Source of the DNA: Isoetes taiwanensis
Taxonomy: Eukaryota; Streptophyta; Lycopodiopsida; Isoetales; Isoetaceae
Length of the DNA: 64,000 nt
Direction of reading: 5' to 3'
Assembly (NCBI GenBank): GCA_021234155.1
Contig: JAJEKV010000318.1
Coordinates: 188,001-252,000 of the forward strand
Shown: one piece after another, positions 34,221 through 44,534 of the stretch
Position numbering within the stretch: position 1 is the first letter of the stretch
Layout: every line of letters begins with the position of its first letter
Notes under the pieces: generated by a model
The model's database searches: none
What the model saw: the letters and a program-made list of their open reading frames with translations, nothing else
What the model was told of the DNA's origin: nothing
Made by a program: the position numbers and the translations under genes

Positions 34221-34528
34221 AGTATATGCAGAAGAATGCCATCATTCCCAAGTAACCATCAACACAACAAATAGCAGAATTGCATTAGGACATGCTAGCA
34301 AGAAATATTTTAAGCAAGAACTGCAAGTCATCACATGATATCCTCCAAAGTCACCCAAAAATCATTACCAAACATCTTCACAGCAGCCTGTTATTGTCAT
34401 GGCCAGTAAAAATAATTAAGTTCCCTCACTCCATTTTTTAATATGGATGCAAAGTCAAAAGAATCAAACCATGACATTCTAGCTGAACTCATGCCTCATA
34501 TTAGAGGGCTGTAATTTATAAGCAGCAC

Positions 34529-34779
34529 CTAATTGTTCTTGGTGAAGTAACGTACTGCAACTGCAAGACCAAGAATAGCAAGAGGAACAGCAAACTGCAA
34601 GATCTTGATAACAAATTCTGATGTCTTATCAGGGTTGTAAGGATCCTGCTTCGCTGGTGTATAAGTAGGTTTTGATGGTAAAGTTTTTGGGTCCACATTT
34701 CCAATGTAATACTCTTCCATCATGGCTCTTGCACTTGTACTGTGGCCAACATCCTCAAAATCATCAGTTGCATCCTTCC
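34529..34779 (-). CDS. CB5: Cytochrome b5 exon 3
   Basis: The acceptor TTTTTACAG precedes GG-AAG-GAT, restoring the GKDATDDFEDVGH reading. It encodes the second heme ligand, the linker and the membrane anchor, and ends in TAG. Confidence 0.95.
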
Positions 34780-35655
34780 CTGTAAAAATTTGCATCAGAC
34801 ATCAAGTCAAGCTAATAATTTTATGCCAAAGGCCACTTCAAAGAGCTCTCGTACCTGTAGCAGACAGTAGGACTTCATCACCACCCGGGTGGTCATCCAA
34901 GAACTTTGTTACATCATATACCTGGACAAAGAAACATATTGAGAACATGGGTCTGCATGTTCATGAATTCTGTCATGGATTCATTCATGAAATGTAACCC
35001 AACGCACGCTGGTCATATTGCATCACACGACTTCAGCTTCTCGATAAACCCGTGTTAATACATAAAAGCTAAACTCCTGTTAATCCAGGAAGGACATACA
35101 AAACTCATGTTATTATAGGGGAGCTGTAATCACGTCAGAGAAGCTTTACTTGATACAGGGGAGCTGTACCATATCATGATTTTAGTCACATATACACAGA
35201 TTACACAGATTATAGGATTTAGGCAAGTTGTAAAGGCATGCACTAAAATATAATAGTAACTTCTTGGCTATAAAAAGGTACACCTATAGCAATAGAACCG
35301 TGGGGAGAATACGCAATACACCATGTGAACAGAAACAAATACAGGAGTAAGCATTACAAGTAATACCTAGGTAAAGGGAACAATGAAGAGCCAGGTATGG
35401 GGCGGATCTAAAGGATAGATCTCAAACAAATAAGAACCCAAAACCTCAGATTCAAGCCCAGAAACAAAGACAAATTCGAATTCTAGGCAAAAAAACCAAT
35501 AATATTTACACGAAAACCAAGAGCACATCCAAATGTTTAACCACGGTAAGGAAAAAGGGGATGCAGACCTTGCCACTGATGATGAGCCAGCAATCTCTGG
35601 AATTGTTGTGAGCAGAAACATCGGCAAGCGAAAAAACCTTGACTTCAGATCCCAT
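34529..35655 (-). CDS. CB5: Cytochrome b5, tail-anchored (three exons)
   Basis: Joining exons 35655-35569, 34921-34855 and 34779-34529 gives an uninterrupted 134-aa protein, the usual length of plant ER cytochrome b5. The heme-binding core has HPGG with axial His40 (DDHPGGDEVL) and the second axial His64 in DFEDVGHS, 24 residues apart as expected. A hydrophilic linker leads to a C-terminal hydrophobic helix (about residues 108-129: KILQFAVPLAILGLAVAV) and a short polar tail ending KNN, the pattern of a tail-anchored ER membrane protein. The family carries electrons from NADH-cytochrome b5 reductase or P450 reductase to desaturases, hydroxylases and other oxidases. The start is the only ATG giving the conserved N-terminus (MGSEVKVFSLADV). 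Reading frame, splice phases and key residues are intact, so the gene looks functional. Confidence 0.96.
34855..34921 (-). CDS. CB5: Cytochrome b5 exon 2
   Basis: Encodes VYDVTKFLDDHPGGDEVLLS and AT plus the first base of a Gly codon. It carries the first heme ligand. The donor is ACAG/GTACGA, and the next intron is only 75 bases. Confidence 0.95.
35569..35655 (-). CDS. CB5: Cytochrome b5 exon 1
   Basis: Encodes residues 1-29, ending ...LIISGK, phase 0. The donor is AAG/GTCTGC, a weak but GT-type site. The 647-base intron that follows ends in TTTGTCCAG. Confidence 0.93.
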
Positions 35656-36103
35656 GGCGCCTAAATCTAAATCCGAGCCACGAACAACTGCGACAGGTTC
35701 AAAAAAAATCCCAGAGATTTGGGTTAAAGCTGAATCTGGGGAGGAATCAGTGACCTTAAGGCGTGGCTCCGGCGAGATGTGCCAGAAAAAATGGGGCGAT
35801 AGTATTAAAAGGAGGCTTCCTGGCCGCCATTAAATTCTTTGACGGGCTGGTGGCCGTCGTTTGACGGGTGGGGCGCTGTTTGACAGGTTGTTGGAAGCAT
35901 AAAGGTCGTTTGATACACACGTTTCTTTTCATTCTTCTTGCCACATTTTGTGTACAGTAATGTTACATTCTTCGTCCTCATATAACGTTCACGCAGGTAA
36001 TACAGCATATGTCCTGCTGCAATTAAGATTTCACGTGTTGAGCTAGAATCTGCATGAATTTCAATGGCATTGTGAAAGAAATGCCCGCCGTGCGTCAAAT
36101 ATC

Positions 36104-37065
36104 ATGGAGCATTTCGAGCAGGAAATTAGGGAGACCATGGCACAGCTCCATTCAAAGACTGCGAAGATGACCACCAAAATCCAACAGCCTCTTCAGGTTC
36201 TTCAGGACAGGATCAAGGCTCTAGAGAAGGCAAATTTTCGCAAGGACACTGACATGACCTCCAGGCTTCGGAGGTGGAAGAAAGCTCCTCCCGTCGGGAC
36301 CATGATATGCGAGAGCTGCAAAAGGCACTTACTTTGCAAGGTTAAGAAGGTTGCATGATGCCAAAGCTCATGAGCAGTTGCGGCATTGCATGCTGGAATT
36401 GGAGAAGCAGACAAAAAAAGCACCAAGAGCTAAGCTCTCAGCTTCAAACATGGAAGAAGTGTAAGCCACCCATGTTGAGCTATCTCAAGCACGTCTGGCA
36501 CGCCAAGCAGTAGCACGCAAAGCAAGACAAACCAGGTTATTGCTCAGCCAGGCAGCAGACCACCTCAGGTCGAGCAGCACTAAATACCTCAGGCAGCTAG
36601 GCTCGTTACTACATTTACTCGTCGGACAGGAGGGTATTGGGCGCGCTCAAGGAGCAACAGGAAGAGAGATGAATATGCCATAATGTGGTGGTCGGGGGGC
36701 TCCCAGAAGAGGCACATGAAGATCTCACAAAGAAGCTCCAGACAATGATCCTCTCCAAGGTGAACTTTCGTGCTCCTGTCCATATTGTCAGGGTCATCTT
36801 GGCCTTCATCCCCGTAACCTGCCACGTATCATGCATTGGCAGTTGCAGTTGTAAGAGGTGCCATAAAGGCGCCTCTAGATATTGGCTAGCCAAGTCAGCA
36901 GACAAGTCAACAGACAAGTCAGCAGACAAGGTGGCAGGCAAATCAGTAGCCAAGTCAGCAGGCAAGGTGGCAGCCAAGTCAACAGCCAAGTCATCAGGCA
37001 ATATGACAGCCAAGTCAACAGCTAAATCATCCAAGTCTAAAATTACCAAAAGATTAGACAAATGA
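36104..37065 (+). pseudogene. LINE ORF1-like remnant: coiled coil, RRM-like strip and Lys-Ser-Ala repeat tail
   Basis: The first frame (from 36104) is a heptad-rich coiled coil (MEHFEQEIRETMAQLHSKTA..., LQDRIKALEKAN). After several frameshifts the frame from 36685 opens VVGGLPEEAHEDLTKKLQ, followed by FRAPVHIVRV. This resembles the start of the RRM-type domain in L1-class LINE ORF1 proteins. The last 50 residues are (K-S-A-D/G/A) repeats ending KSKITKRLDK. Coiled coil plus RRM plus basic tail is the usual ORF1p order. Stops between the blocks show decay. The assignment rests on order and motif shape, not on a strong match. Confidence 0.4.
36890..37045. repeat. 12-bp minisatellite encoding Lys-Ser-Ala-x
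   Basis: Twelve-base units of the form AAGTCARCAGRC recur about 13 times with point changes. The array stays in one reading frame, giving a very basic Ser/Ala/Lys tail reminiscent of histone H1 C-termini in composition only. Confidence 0.9.
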
Positions 37066-37879
37066 CTAGCTCACATAACAATAAATAATTGTAAACATAC
37101 AATTGACAATTTCATTCCAACCATCCCTTGACAATTTAAACTTGTAAATGCCAAGAACAAAATAAAACCATCGTACCATTGGTTAATGCAAATGGGTTTG
37201 GTTAATTCTTCCCCAAACCAATCAATTGTAACAATCAATGAATTAGCTTTGAATTCTAAATTGAATTAACACTAGAGTTGTTACTGGAACTATTTTGGGT
37301 TCATCCACCAGAATTGGTCCAGCATACCCTCTGCCACTTAAACCCAGGTATCTAACAAGAGAAATTTCCATTTCACAAGATACCACCACTTTTGGAATCT
37401 TCACTCGATTTTTATGGCCATGGAGAATTTCATGACCAATAGATTTACTGATATGTTGTGGTGATTGCCCAAACCTCATTGAATTCAGCAGTTTTTACGC
37501 CAGGCCAGAACTGCATTCTTCAAACTTTCTAGCATAAAGGGGTCCAAACGTTTCTAAAATTGAAAGTAATTGACGTTTTATGATAAAACATGTTGATTTG
37601 CATGTTTTCATGTTTCGTTGATTTTTCGTCCGCCTAACTATAATGTGACAGACGATGTGTAGAACATCACAACTATACTATATGTTGCTGCAACAAGTAC
37701 ATGTCCTACAACTGCTGATGCAAATGTGGTCGTTGCTGCTGCAACCCCATAGGATGCTACTGATGCAAAAGCAACTATTGATGCCCCAGCAACCTCTCGG
37801 ATCTACTGATGCAAGTGCAACCGCTATTGTTGCTACCTCAACCGCACATGCTACTACATCCAAATAGGGATTGCATCTA

Positions 37880-39199
37880 GTTATGATCTTCTAGAACTGT
37901 AGGGGCTTTCTATGGTAGAAGGGAGACGGCTTCAACTCAATAACAAGAGATATGGGTCATTTTCCTTATGGAAACATGTATGGCATAGCTTGCTATTACA
38001 AGACATCCTTGATATTCATTGACATATGTCGACATGATCCTCTAGTTGCCCATAGATTTGTTGTGCTCTGAGAAGGGACTTGCGGCTACAATCATGACAA
38101 AACCTATTCGGTCTATCTGCAATGTGTGCACAGGAGGGATAGATGGAGTGGATTGCCCTAGACAATGTTGTATGCCAGCCAATTCCATTGTCATATTTAC
38201 ATCTGTGGGTATCTAGAGACCTTGACCTTCAATCAATCTGCTGCTGAATCGGGGTAGGAACCCTTGATTCTGATTTCATTATGTATCTTTATAATGATGT
38301 CCAGTAGTGTTGATGGATGGGCCATCCTTCATGGTGGCATATTATTTTTTTATATATATTTGTTGTTACGTTATAGGATATAAAAGAGGAGTACCAGGCC
38401 AATGACATATCAGTATCATTCGCTCGAGCACTTGACCATCATAGGTTATCTGAGTCAGACGGAGGGCACATTACTTTAACTTAAAGTATATTAGTTAACA
38501 TTAGCTATGTTAATTAAGTATAGCGAAAGGGAACCTAGGCACTACATGGTACCAATCGACTGGCCCCATAAGATTAGTGCAATCAAGTAGGCCAAAACTC
38601 TAATTGAATTGGGGACGGACCATCTGGGGCTGAGGAGGAGTAGCAGCATGAACCAACCACCAAAGGAGATAGAGACGATCCGAGGGGATGGCTCAGGTCA
38701 AGAACTACTAGATTGATTGAGGGATACTGACCCTTTTTAGAGAGATGTTAAAGTGTTGTATTTGATTGTCTAATTATGTTATGTAGATGGATTGTATGTT
38801 ACTTTGATTCTGCACCTCTTGTGTCTGAGCGATGGAGGTAGAGACTTAGACATTAGCAAATGCATGAATGGTCCTAGCTAGTTCTCCATAAACCCTATTA
38901 GATTCAGCCTGTGCATAGAGCCCACCTGGTTGTATATGTTATATTATGATTCAGCACCAGACAACGGGGGCAATGGAAATGTAGAGGTAGGACCCTGTTG
39001 AGTGTGGATATTGGGGTCTTTATTGGGCTAGACTTATAATTGGTCACCGTATGTGGGCCGGCTATGGGTTTGGCACCCTATGGGTTAGGACGTCGCTCTA
39101 CTCATTGTCAATTTTTTTCTTTTCTTTTCTTTCTTATTCTTCTCTCTTCCCCTTTTTTTCAACAGCACAGACGTGTATTGTCACAATCCTCTAGCTGCC
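37880..39199 (+). other. Decayed segment between LINE ORF1-like and LINE 3' end
   Basis: Short plus-strand frames such as DMGHFPYGNMYGIACYYK followed by a Val-rich strand (about 37.95-38.07 kb) faintly recall the start of LINE endonuclease domains. No GDFN motif and no RT motif are seen. It may be the eroded middle of one long LINE running from 36.1 to 39.97 kb, or unrelated DNA. Confidence 0.25.
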
Positions 39200-39970
39200 C
39201 AGACTCTCCACTCCAAAACAGGCGTGTATGATCGCTACCTTTGACTCCTATTGTCTTTATTAATCTCAATGGTTGTTTGTCTGGCAAGCGAATGATTTCT
39301 AGAGCCAAGACCATTTAGAACAATATATGGGGTTATTAGATATTGCAGCCTTTGAAATGATGAAAGAAGAAAATGAGTCTCACTTATGTTTAAGTTCTAA
39401 AGCATTGTGAGATAAGCTTGCCCACACCACTACTTGTGTACCCATTTGCCCACGCGAAGAAACACAGACTGATAGCTTCCATTTGCAGGGGGTGCATCTC
39501 TCGGCATTGAGACAGACCGATGGACTTGGGAGGCACGCGAGGATAGACTCTGTCAGTGTTGCCAACAGGGTGCCTTTGAGGATGAATGCCATGCCCTTCA
39601 GACCTGTATAGCATTCAATCACATCGGATCATATTCGGGCACGGCATGTCCAGTTAGTTTTGCTGGTCCAGCAGCTGCATGTGCTATTGAATACAGCCTC
39701 CGTGGGCTTGCTAGGTTCATATCTTCAAGAGGTCATGGATACGCAGACTCAGTTGTGTCCTCCGGTATGGTATTGACTTGTGTTATATCATATTATTGTA
39801 CAGTCTACCAACATACTTATTATTGCCAAGGTTTTTCTCCTCAAAACCCTCTGGGGCAGGAGTTTTATAATCCTGACAATAACACGCTTGTTGCTCTATT
39901 TGCTTGGGTGCCAAAAGCCAATTGATCTCCGTGGACGATAAAAATACATTTTATTCTATTCTATCTTTGC
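39200..39970 (+). pseudogene. CR1/Jockey-like LINE, C-terminal end and tail (right copy)
   Basis: Plus-strand translation reproduces the C-terminal block of the 2.5-3.2 kb copy: LGIETDRWTWEAREDRLCQC, FEDECHALQTC, then FNHIGSYSGTACPVS. It ends in CTCCGTGGACGATAAAAATAC followed by a TTATTCTATTCTATC tail at about 39950-39965. The frame is nearly open through the Cys/His motif. Confidence 0.8.
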
Positions 39971-40821
39971 TAATCTCTTGAATAGTACAAGCCCCCTTCT
40001 AGCCTCCATGAATTTTGTGTTTGTTCTTAGAGAGGATTCTCTAAGGGTATTCTAAAATCTCTTCTTGTTCCTAAAAGAAAATTGTGCATGGACTGTCTTG
40101 GGGATTCTTGCTTTTGCAAGCCCAATTGAGTGTGAGCTTTGGTCGAAAGGGCTGGATTGAGAATCTTTTAAGTTCTTGTATTAACCTGCTAACCTTTATT
40201 TGTAACACTTTTCTCCTTGTCCAAACATTAAAAAAAAAAATTATGTAAACGTAGTGATATAAAAGGTAATGCATTTGATTGCGCGTGCGTCCTGTAATGA
40301 ATATTGGTGATAACAACAAGAACCACATAAACCAAGAAATATCAACATAGCAGAAAAAACTTTGGAAAACCTCCAGAGGGGTTGGCCATGCGTGCCATGC
40401 GACAATAAACCTCTATAACAAGGAGGGGTTGATCATGCATGCCACGTATAACTTTGAAAGGAACTTTTTTTTTTTTTAAAGGACGTGAGACTCTTTTTAT
40501 TGACAAGAACAAAGGCGCAATACGCAATGCACAGACAGACAGGAATAAAACCCTAGTGGATAAGCTGACCCAACTAGGCACAAGCACCCGTCTATGCATA
40601 AGAAGAACACTGTAAATACGTCTGCCAAATTATCTCTTTTTTATCATCAGCAAGAAATGAACAATGATAAGCTTTAGTGATCTTCTGTTGAGCACAATGA
40701 AGAAGCTGCTGATCAGAGATGTGTGCACCTTGGAAAATACACAAACGTCGCCTCTGCAGATAAACTACAAAATCCAACTAGAAGCAAGATGAAATGCCCA
40801 CTTATGCAAGTTCGGCCAAAC
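39200..40821. repeat. Right arm of the 1.6-kb inverted repeat (left arm 1644-3249)
   Basis: Reverse-complement match to the left arm. The order is CR1-like 3' end, about 0.5 kb of shared flank, and an L1-like 3' end in opposite orientation. Confidence 0.85.
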
Positions 40822-40905
40822 AGGGGGATAAAGTGCAAGTAGGATCTCTGGCTAGTGAGAGACACACTAAAAAAGAGTGAACAACCATGCCCGAGAGAGG
40901 GCAAA
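40467..40905 (-). mobile_element. L1-like LINE 3' end with poly(A), right copy
   Basis: Minus-strand frames include CIFQGAHISDQQLLHCAQQK and ITKAYHCSFLADDKKEIIWQ, resembling the extreme C-terminus of plant L1-type ORF2. They are followed by a short 3' UTR with AATAAA and an A(13) run at about 40467-40480. RT and EN are absent, so the copy is 5'-truncated. Confidence 0.55.
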
Positions 40906-41530
40906 TGTGCCCTCTAGATCATCTTGTGAACTAAGACAAGAACATCTATGGAGAATTCAATAGTCTCAAACACTTTCCCACTGGTTGAGAAACTGAAGAC
41001 GATATAAGTTGGATTGAAAGCTTGACCTAATTCATATATGGGCTAGATAATTCCACGAGACATTATGGCCCAGGAAAATGGCCATGTGGCTAGGAAATTC
41101 CGAGGTCTTACGACAGTACGGCCAAGGAATTTCCTGGTTACATGGCCACAAGCCCATTTTTCTGTGCTATAATGCCAAGGGGAGGACGTTATCGGCCTTG
41201 ACGTCCTCGGCTGAGTCTTTTTCATAGAGTTCTTGGCTTGAAATTTTTTGGCTAGGCATAAATCCAGTAGCAAATCGTGGTTTGCCAGCAGACTCTTAAG
41301 CCGCAGATCTGGCCAAGAACCCTTAGTCCGGCAAACATTTGGCCAAGAACCCTAATTTGCAAACTCTTATCCGCAGATCTAGCAGCAAATTCAGCTGCAG
41401 ATCTAGCCAAGAAAGAACCAAAAAAAAAAAAAAAACAAAGAAGCGATAAATGGGAGAAGTGGAACCGCTCAATCATGCTCTGATTTTGCTTTCGATTTGC
41501 TTGTATTATGTCCATAACAAATTCTTATGG
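40906..41530. other. Unannotated DNA with short internal repeats
   Basis: Imperfect repeats of CCGCAGATCT, GGCCAAGAACCCT and AGCAAATTC lie near 41.28-41.42 kb. No coding feature was recognised. Confidence 0.4.
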
Positions 41531-41544
41531 CAATAATAGAACGT

Positions 41545-41853
41545 CAAGGCAATGCTACTGGTATAGCACTCCCAGAATCCTAGGGTGAAAGGACGAGGAG
41601 CAGGACATTAAGGATTATTGAAACCCCGCATCCAACCGGAGCGCACTAGCAACCTATATTCGCTTCCCTCCCAGCAATTTCAAGTACTTTTTAACTCTCT
41701 TTTCAAAGTCCTTTTCACCTTTCCCTCGCGGTACTTGTTCGTTATCGGTCTCTTGCCAATATTTAGCCTTGGATGGAATTTACCACCCACTTAAAGCTGC
41801 ATTCCCAAATGGCCCGACTCGTGAAGAGCGCCTAGTGGAGCAACAGGGTTCGT
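41545..41853 (-). rRNA. Degenerate 25S/28S rRNA fragment (D1-C1 region)
   Basis: On the minus strand the sequence matches the conserved 5' part of large-subunit rRNA: TTTGGGAATGCAG, GTGGTAAATTCCATCCAAGG, CTAAATATTGGC, AGAGACCGATA, CGAACAAGTACCGCGAGG, AAAAGGACTTTGAAAAGAGA and TACTTGAAATTG. The match is clear from about 41853 to 41626. Beyond that it enters what would be the variable D2 region and is lost. There is no neighbouring 18S, 5.8S or ITS, so it is an isolated, transposed and mutated fragment. A plus-strand open frame over it is antisense to rRNA and not a gene. Confidence 0.88.
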
Positions 41854-42175
41854 TCAATGCATCCATATTCATCCATTCAATGCACATGGACCATTTAAGA
41901 TATTGTATATACAAACCTTCATCTTTCAAATCTTTTAACATTGTCAACAAAAGTATTCTTTATAATGTATGCATTATTACAACTTCTTTTAATATATATT
42001 AATATAAACGCGTTGGACCCTTCAAACTATGTAGTGGACTTATTCTAGACCCTCTACATAGTTGACTTTGCACCTCATTTAACTATAAGCTTAACTGTAA
42101 GGCATTATGTTCAAGATGCAAGAGCCCAAGGAAGTACTAAGTTTTGTGAGTTTGATTTGCGAGACTAGATAGTTC

Positions 42176-42913
42176 ATGGCTATATTTGCTATTAATCCGA
42201 GTTTGAATATGTTGGAAGCAACAGTAGGAATGTACCTTTGCTCACAGCTAGAGCAACTCTTAGGCGAGGAATTTGCCATAGGCAGTATAGAGCATCAAAG
42301 AAATATAAGCAGAGATATAAGTCTTTGGGAAGAAGAAGTTAATGGATTCACCATAATAGTGCAAAGTCTAAGAGTAAAAATTGAGGAGGGAACTATCGGT
42401 ATAAAGTTGGATTGCGATATGTGGATTGCAACTCTTCAGATGAGAGTTCCAAGAAGAGGGCTCAAGGCCCAATTTGATATAGAACAGATGGCAATGAATA
42501 TATGTACATGGAATGAGGTAGTGATAAATGTTGGTTTTAAATTCAAGCTCTCCACATTTACATGGAATTTGGCCTACTTTGATGTATCTGCCATTGAACT
42601 TGAACTGGATGGCATAATAGATGATCCCACCTCTCGAAATCAGTTCAATAACATCATGACTAGGGCTATGGAAAATCATGTCCCTCATATGCTTCAAAGC
42701 AAGCTACAAGAATTGCCTGGCTTACTCATAATTCGCTTTGCAAGTATAAGCAAAAATGCTTTGTGCTTGGTTGTGCTGACGACAGTTTTACTTAGCCTAC
42801 TTCAATTGGTTGTTTCCACATCTTTGGCATTGATTAGTAGGTTGTGGTGGATGGCAACATCTGGAATCTTTTGCTACTTTATCTTGTGGCTAGTATTTCG
42901 TATCACTTTTTGA
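42176..42913 (+). CDS. 245-aa uncharacterised protein with hydrophobic C-terminus
   Basis: This is the longest uninterrupted frame in the window. The first three-quarters are soluble-looking with a Trp/Glu/Ile-rich composition (SLWEEEVNGF, DIEQMAMNICTWNEVVIN, AIELELDGIIDDP, then MENHVPHMLQSKLQEL). The last 50 residues hold two hydrophobic helices (LCLVVLTTVLLSLLQLVV; then ISRLWWMATSGIFCYFILWLVF) with a short loop. A stop codon lies two codons before the ATG, so an exon start or an intronless gene is possible. AATAAA occurs about 50 bases after the stop. I recognise no family. Membrane-anchored, by two C-terminal segments, is the only structural inference. Confidence 0.5.
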   Translation: MAIFAINPSLNMLEATVGMYLCSQLEQLLGEEFAIGSIEHQRNISRDISLWEEEVNGFTIIVQSLRVKIEEGTIGIKLDCDMWIATLQMRVPRRGLKAQFDIEQMAMNICTWNEVVINVGFKFKLSTFTWNLAYFDVSAIELELDGIIDDPTSRNQFNNIMTRAMENHVPHMLQSKLQELPGLLIIRFASISKNALCLVVLTTVLLSLLQLVVSTSLALISRLWWMATSGIFCYFILWLVFRITF

Positions 42914-43804
42914 TCATAATGTTGTTATATATGCCAATTTTATTAGTCTAGAATAGTACATAATAAAAAAGTCCTCGTTATATTTGGATTCCTCTCATTG
43001 ACTATTCTTCAATTGAAATAAGGTTTATATATTTGGCATTGATGAGATGCCTTAATTAGTTGGAGTCACCCACTAAATGTGCCTTAAAATGTAGTTGTTT
43101 AGTCAAATGTAGTTGTTTAATCAAGGTCAACAACTACAAGCATGTGAAATACGGATTAATAATTTGAACAAGTTGAGATCCAGCCTTAAACTTGCAATAG
43201 TTTGTAGTGTATAGTTAGCTATTTTGGTTTCTTTTTTGGGGGCCAAAGCATATGTTATTATATGCTAGATGTTTTGAGTTACCATATGCCCTTTATATCT
43301 TGAAAATAGGGTTTGGGTAGCAGACAATTTGAGTAGCCTAGAACTAGAGCATGCATCCTTGGCTATTGTGGCAGTCTGACCTTTTTGCAGTTATGCCTTG
43401 ATATATTCAGGTCCCAAGCAATGACGACATTGTGTTTCTCACAGGTATGGATATGTATTTGTTGTTTCTAGCTTGTGTTGCAATCTTACTTGGCCAATTC
43501 GACTGTAGTTCTTGGATGTTGTCTGCTTTTTTGGAATTGACCCTGTTTCTTGGAGCTCTTTTTCTTGTTTGTGGGAGATGCCAATGCCTTCGCCCAATAC
43601 CTGTTTGTCCTTTGATGTATTCTTTGTTGGTCATGTTTTTATGCATATGACTTTCCATCTAGCATCAGAGAGACCATTGCACCTCCTAATGTTTCTAATC
43701 AGGCGGTGAGAAGATTGCTAGCACAACCAGCCTAATAGATGGTCGACATCTAAAAACAAGAAGAAACTAAAACAATGTGTTGTTTTTTAAAATAAAACTT
43801 ACTT

Positions 43805-43905
43805 TGTTTTTTCCTTTTTTTTAGCACAAAGCCTATAACCTTTCCTAGAATTTTAGCCTATCCAAGTGTCTCTTTCACATCTGCAAAATCTGAGTTGGCA
43901 GTATT
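43805..43905. repeat. Dispersed repeat pair, copy 1 (partner 45733-45832)
   Basis: Shared blocks are T-run/AGCACA, GCCTAYA-CCTTTC, AATTYTAGCCTATCCA-GTGT and ATC-GCAAAATC. The two copies flank the L1-like RT relic at 44.5-45.65 kb in direct orientation. Confidence 0.65.
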
Positions 43906-44534
43906 CTTTGCCATTAGATATTAATTTAATGCATCAACGGTCACCAACAATAGAAAAGCCTAAAATTCACACAGAGATGCCATCAGGCATTGTTCCAGAA
44001 GGGAGTATCTGGCTCCTTTTTCTTTGTTTTTTGTCTCGTTAGACCTTCTTGTGAGTCAAAAGATGCTAGCGAGGGTTTTGCATAGTGAGATCAGGAGAAG
44101 CGAGGCAAGAAGAGTTACGCAACCTTCATCGTAATAAAGGATTTATTGGTTGCTTCATTTTTGTTTTTTTGTTTTTTTTTTTATATATATTTACCCTGCT
44201 GAAATCGTTTAGGGTTTGTATAGAACGACCGCCGTGAAAAAATATTTTTCTTCCTCAAATGTCCTATCCTGATCGGCAGAGCCATTCGGTAATTTGATAT
44301 ATGGTTTCTGGTACATGCAGAGATGTGGAAATTTAGTAGACGATGGTCTTGTACTGAAATTTCTTTTGCACAATTAGAAATTCATTCTGTTTCTTGCATT
44401 TGCCAGATTTGCAGCAGAGGCCCATTTTTGGAGAATTCTGACCTTCTGAAGTGTTTCTGACATGAGACACGGTTTTCAAGCCATTTCTGTCAGCTGGAGC
44501 TTCATTTTCTCGCTTTGTGAGTGGAGGATGAAAG

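Noticed and set aside
41769-42002. 77-aa plus-strand frame beginning MDGIYHPLKAAFPNG
   Set aside because: It is antisense to the 25S rRNA fragment. Such frames are common artefacts in rDNA.
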